NCBI GenBank assembly: GCA_001839685.1
Contig: MLAK01000292.1
Coordinates: 6,125-45,916 of the forward strand
DNA length: 39,792 bases
Reading direction: 5' to 3'
Source of the DNA: Tritrichomonas foetus
Taxonomy: Eukaryota > Parabasalia > Tritrichomonadida > Tritrichomonadidae
Below are positions 38,374-39,792 of this stretch, one piece after another. The translations under genes and the position numbers were made by a program. The notes below the pieces were generated by a model. It searched no databases. It was not told the DNA's origin and was given only the letters and a program-made list of their open reading frames with translations. The stretch's first letter is position 1. Each line of letters opens with the position of its first letter.

Positions 38374-39792
38374 TCATTGTGGCTTGATATCAAATCCTCC
38401 AAATTTAAAAATTGTATCACCTTTTTGAACATGATGCTCTTCTTTCTTCGTATCAGTGGCAAAATTTACTGGTGTTGGCGTGGAAAAGTTGAATCCTTCA
38501 AAATTAAAAGCTGGAATAGCTGGCTTCGATTCTTCTTTCACTGTTTCAGTATTTGTTTTTGTGCTTTCTGCTTGGGAAAGTTGGAATCCGCCAAAGTTGA
38601 ATTTTTGCTGTTCTGCTTTAGTGGTTGTAGATAAGTTACTAAAGTCGAATGTGGGAACTGCTTTTTTCGGTTCTTCTTCTTTCACTCCTTGTATCTTTTT
38701 CTCTTGACTAGGTTCTGGCTTTGATGCTGTTGTGTTGGAAGAAAAATGAAATCCCGAAAAATTAAACGGTGATGATTCAGATTTCTTTTGATCAACATCA
38801 TTTTTTTCTTTTTCACTTTTTGCTATTGTCGAAGAAAGATTAAAATCTTCATGTTTAGAGGGTTGTTCTAATTTCTTTTGTACATCATTTGTTGTTTCTG
38901 TTTTTGGTGAAGTTGGTTTGAGATTAAATCCTCCAAAGGTGAATGCTGGCTCTGTCTTCTTCTTTTCTTCTTTCACTGTTTTTGAAACTTTCTCTGTTGG
39001 TGATCCCAAAAGATTGAATCCGCCAAAGTTGAATGTGTGTTGGGTTTCATTTGGTATTTGCTGACTTGTTTCTTCTCGATTTGATGCTGTTTCTGATGTT
39101 GATGAAAGATTAAAGCCGCCGAATTTAAAATTTGGTTGTTCATTCTTTTGAACTTTGACCTCAGATTTTATTTCAAATGGTTTTGTTGTTGATGAAAGAG
39201 GGAATCCACTGAAATTAAATGCTGGTTCTGTCTTTTTGGTTTCTTTCACTGTCTCGTTAAGTGTTTCTAAAGATGGTTCTGATTTCTTGGATTCTAGAGA
39301 TGTTGCTGATGAAGGAAAATTAAATTTACTAAAGTTGAACGAAACTTGTTTGGGTTCTTCCTTTATTGTTTTAGAACTTTCAGTTGTTGATTCTGATGAA
39401 AAATTCATTTTACTAAAGTCAAATGAAAGTAATTCAGGTTTCTTTGATACTTTTTCGTTAACAATGGCAGCTGCTTCTGGTTTTTCTTTTGTTACAGTTG
39501 GAGATTGTTTAAGATTGAAGCCACCAAAGTTGAATGTTGGTTCGGTCTTCTTGTTTTCTTCTTTAATGGTTTCTGCTTTTGATGTTTCTGTTTCTGTTTT
39601 GGTTGGGGTTTCTGTTGTTGTTGGTTTTGTTGTTGAAAAATTAAAGCCACCAAAGTTGAATGTTGGCTCAATCTTCTTGTTTTCTTCTTTAATGGTTTCT
39701 GCTTTTGATGTTTCTGTTTCTGTTTTGGTTGGGGTTTCTGTTGTTGTTGGTTTTGTTGTTGAAAAATTAAAGCCACCAAAGTTGAATGTTGG
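38374..39792 (-). CDS. FG-repeat protein, nucleoporin-like (5'-truncated by window edge, 472 residues visible)
   Basis: The frame is open from the right edge of the window to a TGA at 38374. The internal ATG at 39406-39408 is not the start, because repeat-bearing sequence continues upstream in the same frame with no stop. About 15 copies of a phenylalanine motif, typically FNFGGFNL or FNFSGFxL, are spaced by 20-30 residues of Lys/Glu/Thr/Ser-rich linker. This is FxFG-type composition, as in FG nucleoporins that form the permeability barrier of the nuclear pore and bind transport receptors. There is no coiled-coil anchor in the visible part; it may lie upstream. Several copies have lost the glycine (FNFSKFNF, FDFSKMNF). 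The C-terminus is FKFGGFDIKPQ. An alternative is an unrelated disordered repeat protein. Confidence 0.75.
   Translation of the reverse strand, partial: PTFNFGGFNFSTTKPTTTETPTKTETETSKAETIKEENKKIEPTFNFGGFNFSTTKPTTTETPTKTETETSKAETIKEENKKTEPTFNFGGFNLKQSPTVTKEKPEAAAIVNEKVSKKPELLSFDFSKMNFSSESTTESSKTIKEEPKQVSFNFSKFNFPSSATSLESKKSEPSLETLNETVKETKKTEPAFNFSGFPLSSTTKPFEIKSEVKVQKNEQPNFKFGGFNLSSTSETASNREETSQQIPNETQHTFNFGGFNLLGSPTEKVSKTVKEEKKKTEPAFTFGGFNLKPTSPKTETTNDVQKKLEQPSKHEDFNLSSTIAKSEKEKNDVDQKKSESSPFNFSGFHFSSNTTASKPEPSQEKKIQGVKEEEPKKAVPTFDFSNLSTTTKAEQQKFNFGGFQLSQAESTKTNTETVKEESKPAIPAFNFEGFNFSTPTPVNFATDTKKEEHHVQKGDTIFKFGGFDIKPQ
39541..39792 (-). repeat. Two 126-bp near-identical tandem copies in the FG gene
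   Basis: The units 39541-39666 and 39667-39792 are each 126 bp (42 codons) and differ at only three bases, changing one residue (Thr to Ile). Each encodes one PTFNFGGFNFSTTK motif plus a Thr/Lys/Glu linker. The array reaches the window edge and may continue beyond it. The unit length is a multiple of three, so copy number can change without breaking the frame. Confidence 0.93.

Noticed and set aside
39492..39779. Gln/Lys-rich minus-strand frame with two long near-identical repeats
   Set aside because: It is a shifted reading of the 126-bp repeats of the FG gene; the frame running through from the window edge to 38374 gives the FG motifs and no stops.
1..39792. tRNA, rRNA and snRNA genes
   Set aside because: I looked for GGTTCRANYCC-type B boxes and U6-like ACAGAGA contexts on both strands; isolated hits (for example ACAGAGA at about 385) lacked the rest of the structure.

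Overview
The window looks like nuclear DNA of an AT-rich, intron-poor protist, most likely a parabasalid (trichomonad, for example a Tritrichomonas- or Trichomonas-like genome). The genes are long uninterrupted ATG-to-stop frames on both strands, separated by very AT-rich spacers with homopolymer T/A tracts. There is no bacterial operon structure, and the products are typically eukaryotic: AP-3 delta adaptin, a CHD remodeller, a ZnF-type ubiquitin protease, a Tul1-like RING ligase, a sphingomyelin-synthase-family enzyme, a KATNIP-like ciliary protein and a prominin-like protein. The 1682-residue membrane protein with N-terminal membrane bundle, PAS domain and C-terminal class III cyclase fold has the architecture of the large trichomonad cyclase family. 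Several stop codons overlap TAAA, which fits the trichomonad polyadenylation signal. The species call is an inference from gene content, not from a search.

Layout. 1-3600: homopolymer and 22-bp tandem repeats, a small RING-like protein (-), a type II membrane GH47-like protein (+) that appears to lack the catalytic acids, and a GC-richer orphan frame (-) beside decayed sequence that may be a transposon remnant. 3800-8165: a short KATNIP/DUF4457 protein (-), a 2.2-kb gene-poor stretch with a possible 52-aa frame, and a coiled-coil protein (-). 8166-15060: AP-3 delta (-) diverges from a seven-pass RING-H2 E3 ligase (+), which converges on a sphingomyelin-synthase-family enzyme (-). 15061-20095: about 5 kb of mostly non-coding or decayed sequence with one orphan gene (127 aa, +). 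20096-25633: a CHD remodeller (-) divergent from a compact USP (+). 25940-34084: a prominin-like five-pass protein (-) and the giant PAS/cyclase-fold protein (-). 34085-37348: a long coiled-coil protein (+). 38374 to the right edge: an FG-nucleoporin-like repeat protein (-) whose 5' end lies outside the window.

Functional links. Genes are single transcription units arranged divergently or convergently; no operon logic is expected. Themes recur: endomembrane traffic and quality control (AP-3, GH47-like, Tul1-like ligase, sphingolipid synthase), chromatin and ubiquitin (CHD with USP), nuclear pore (FG protein) and flagellum/cytoskeleton (KATNIP-like). The most interesting points are two likely pseudoenzymes (GH47-like; cyclase-like), what looks like a shared N-terminal multi-pass module in the sphingolipid synthase and the cyclase-like protein, and a very recent 126-bp internal duplication in the FG-repeat gene. 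I did not find a convincing new multi-gene system.
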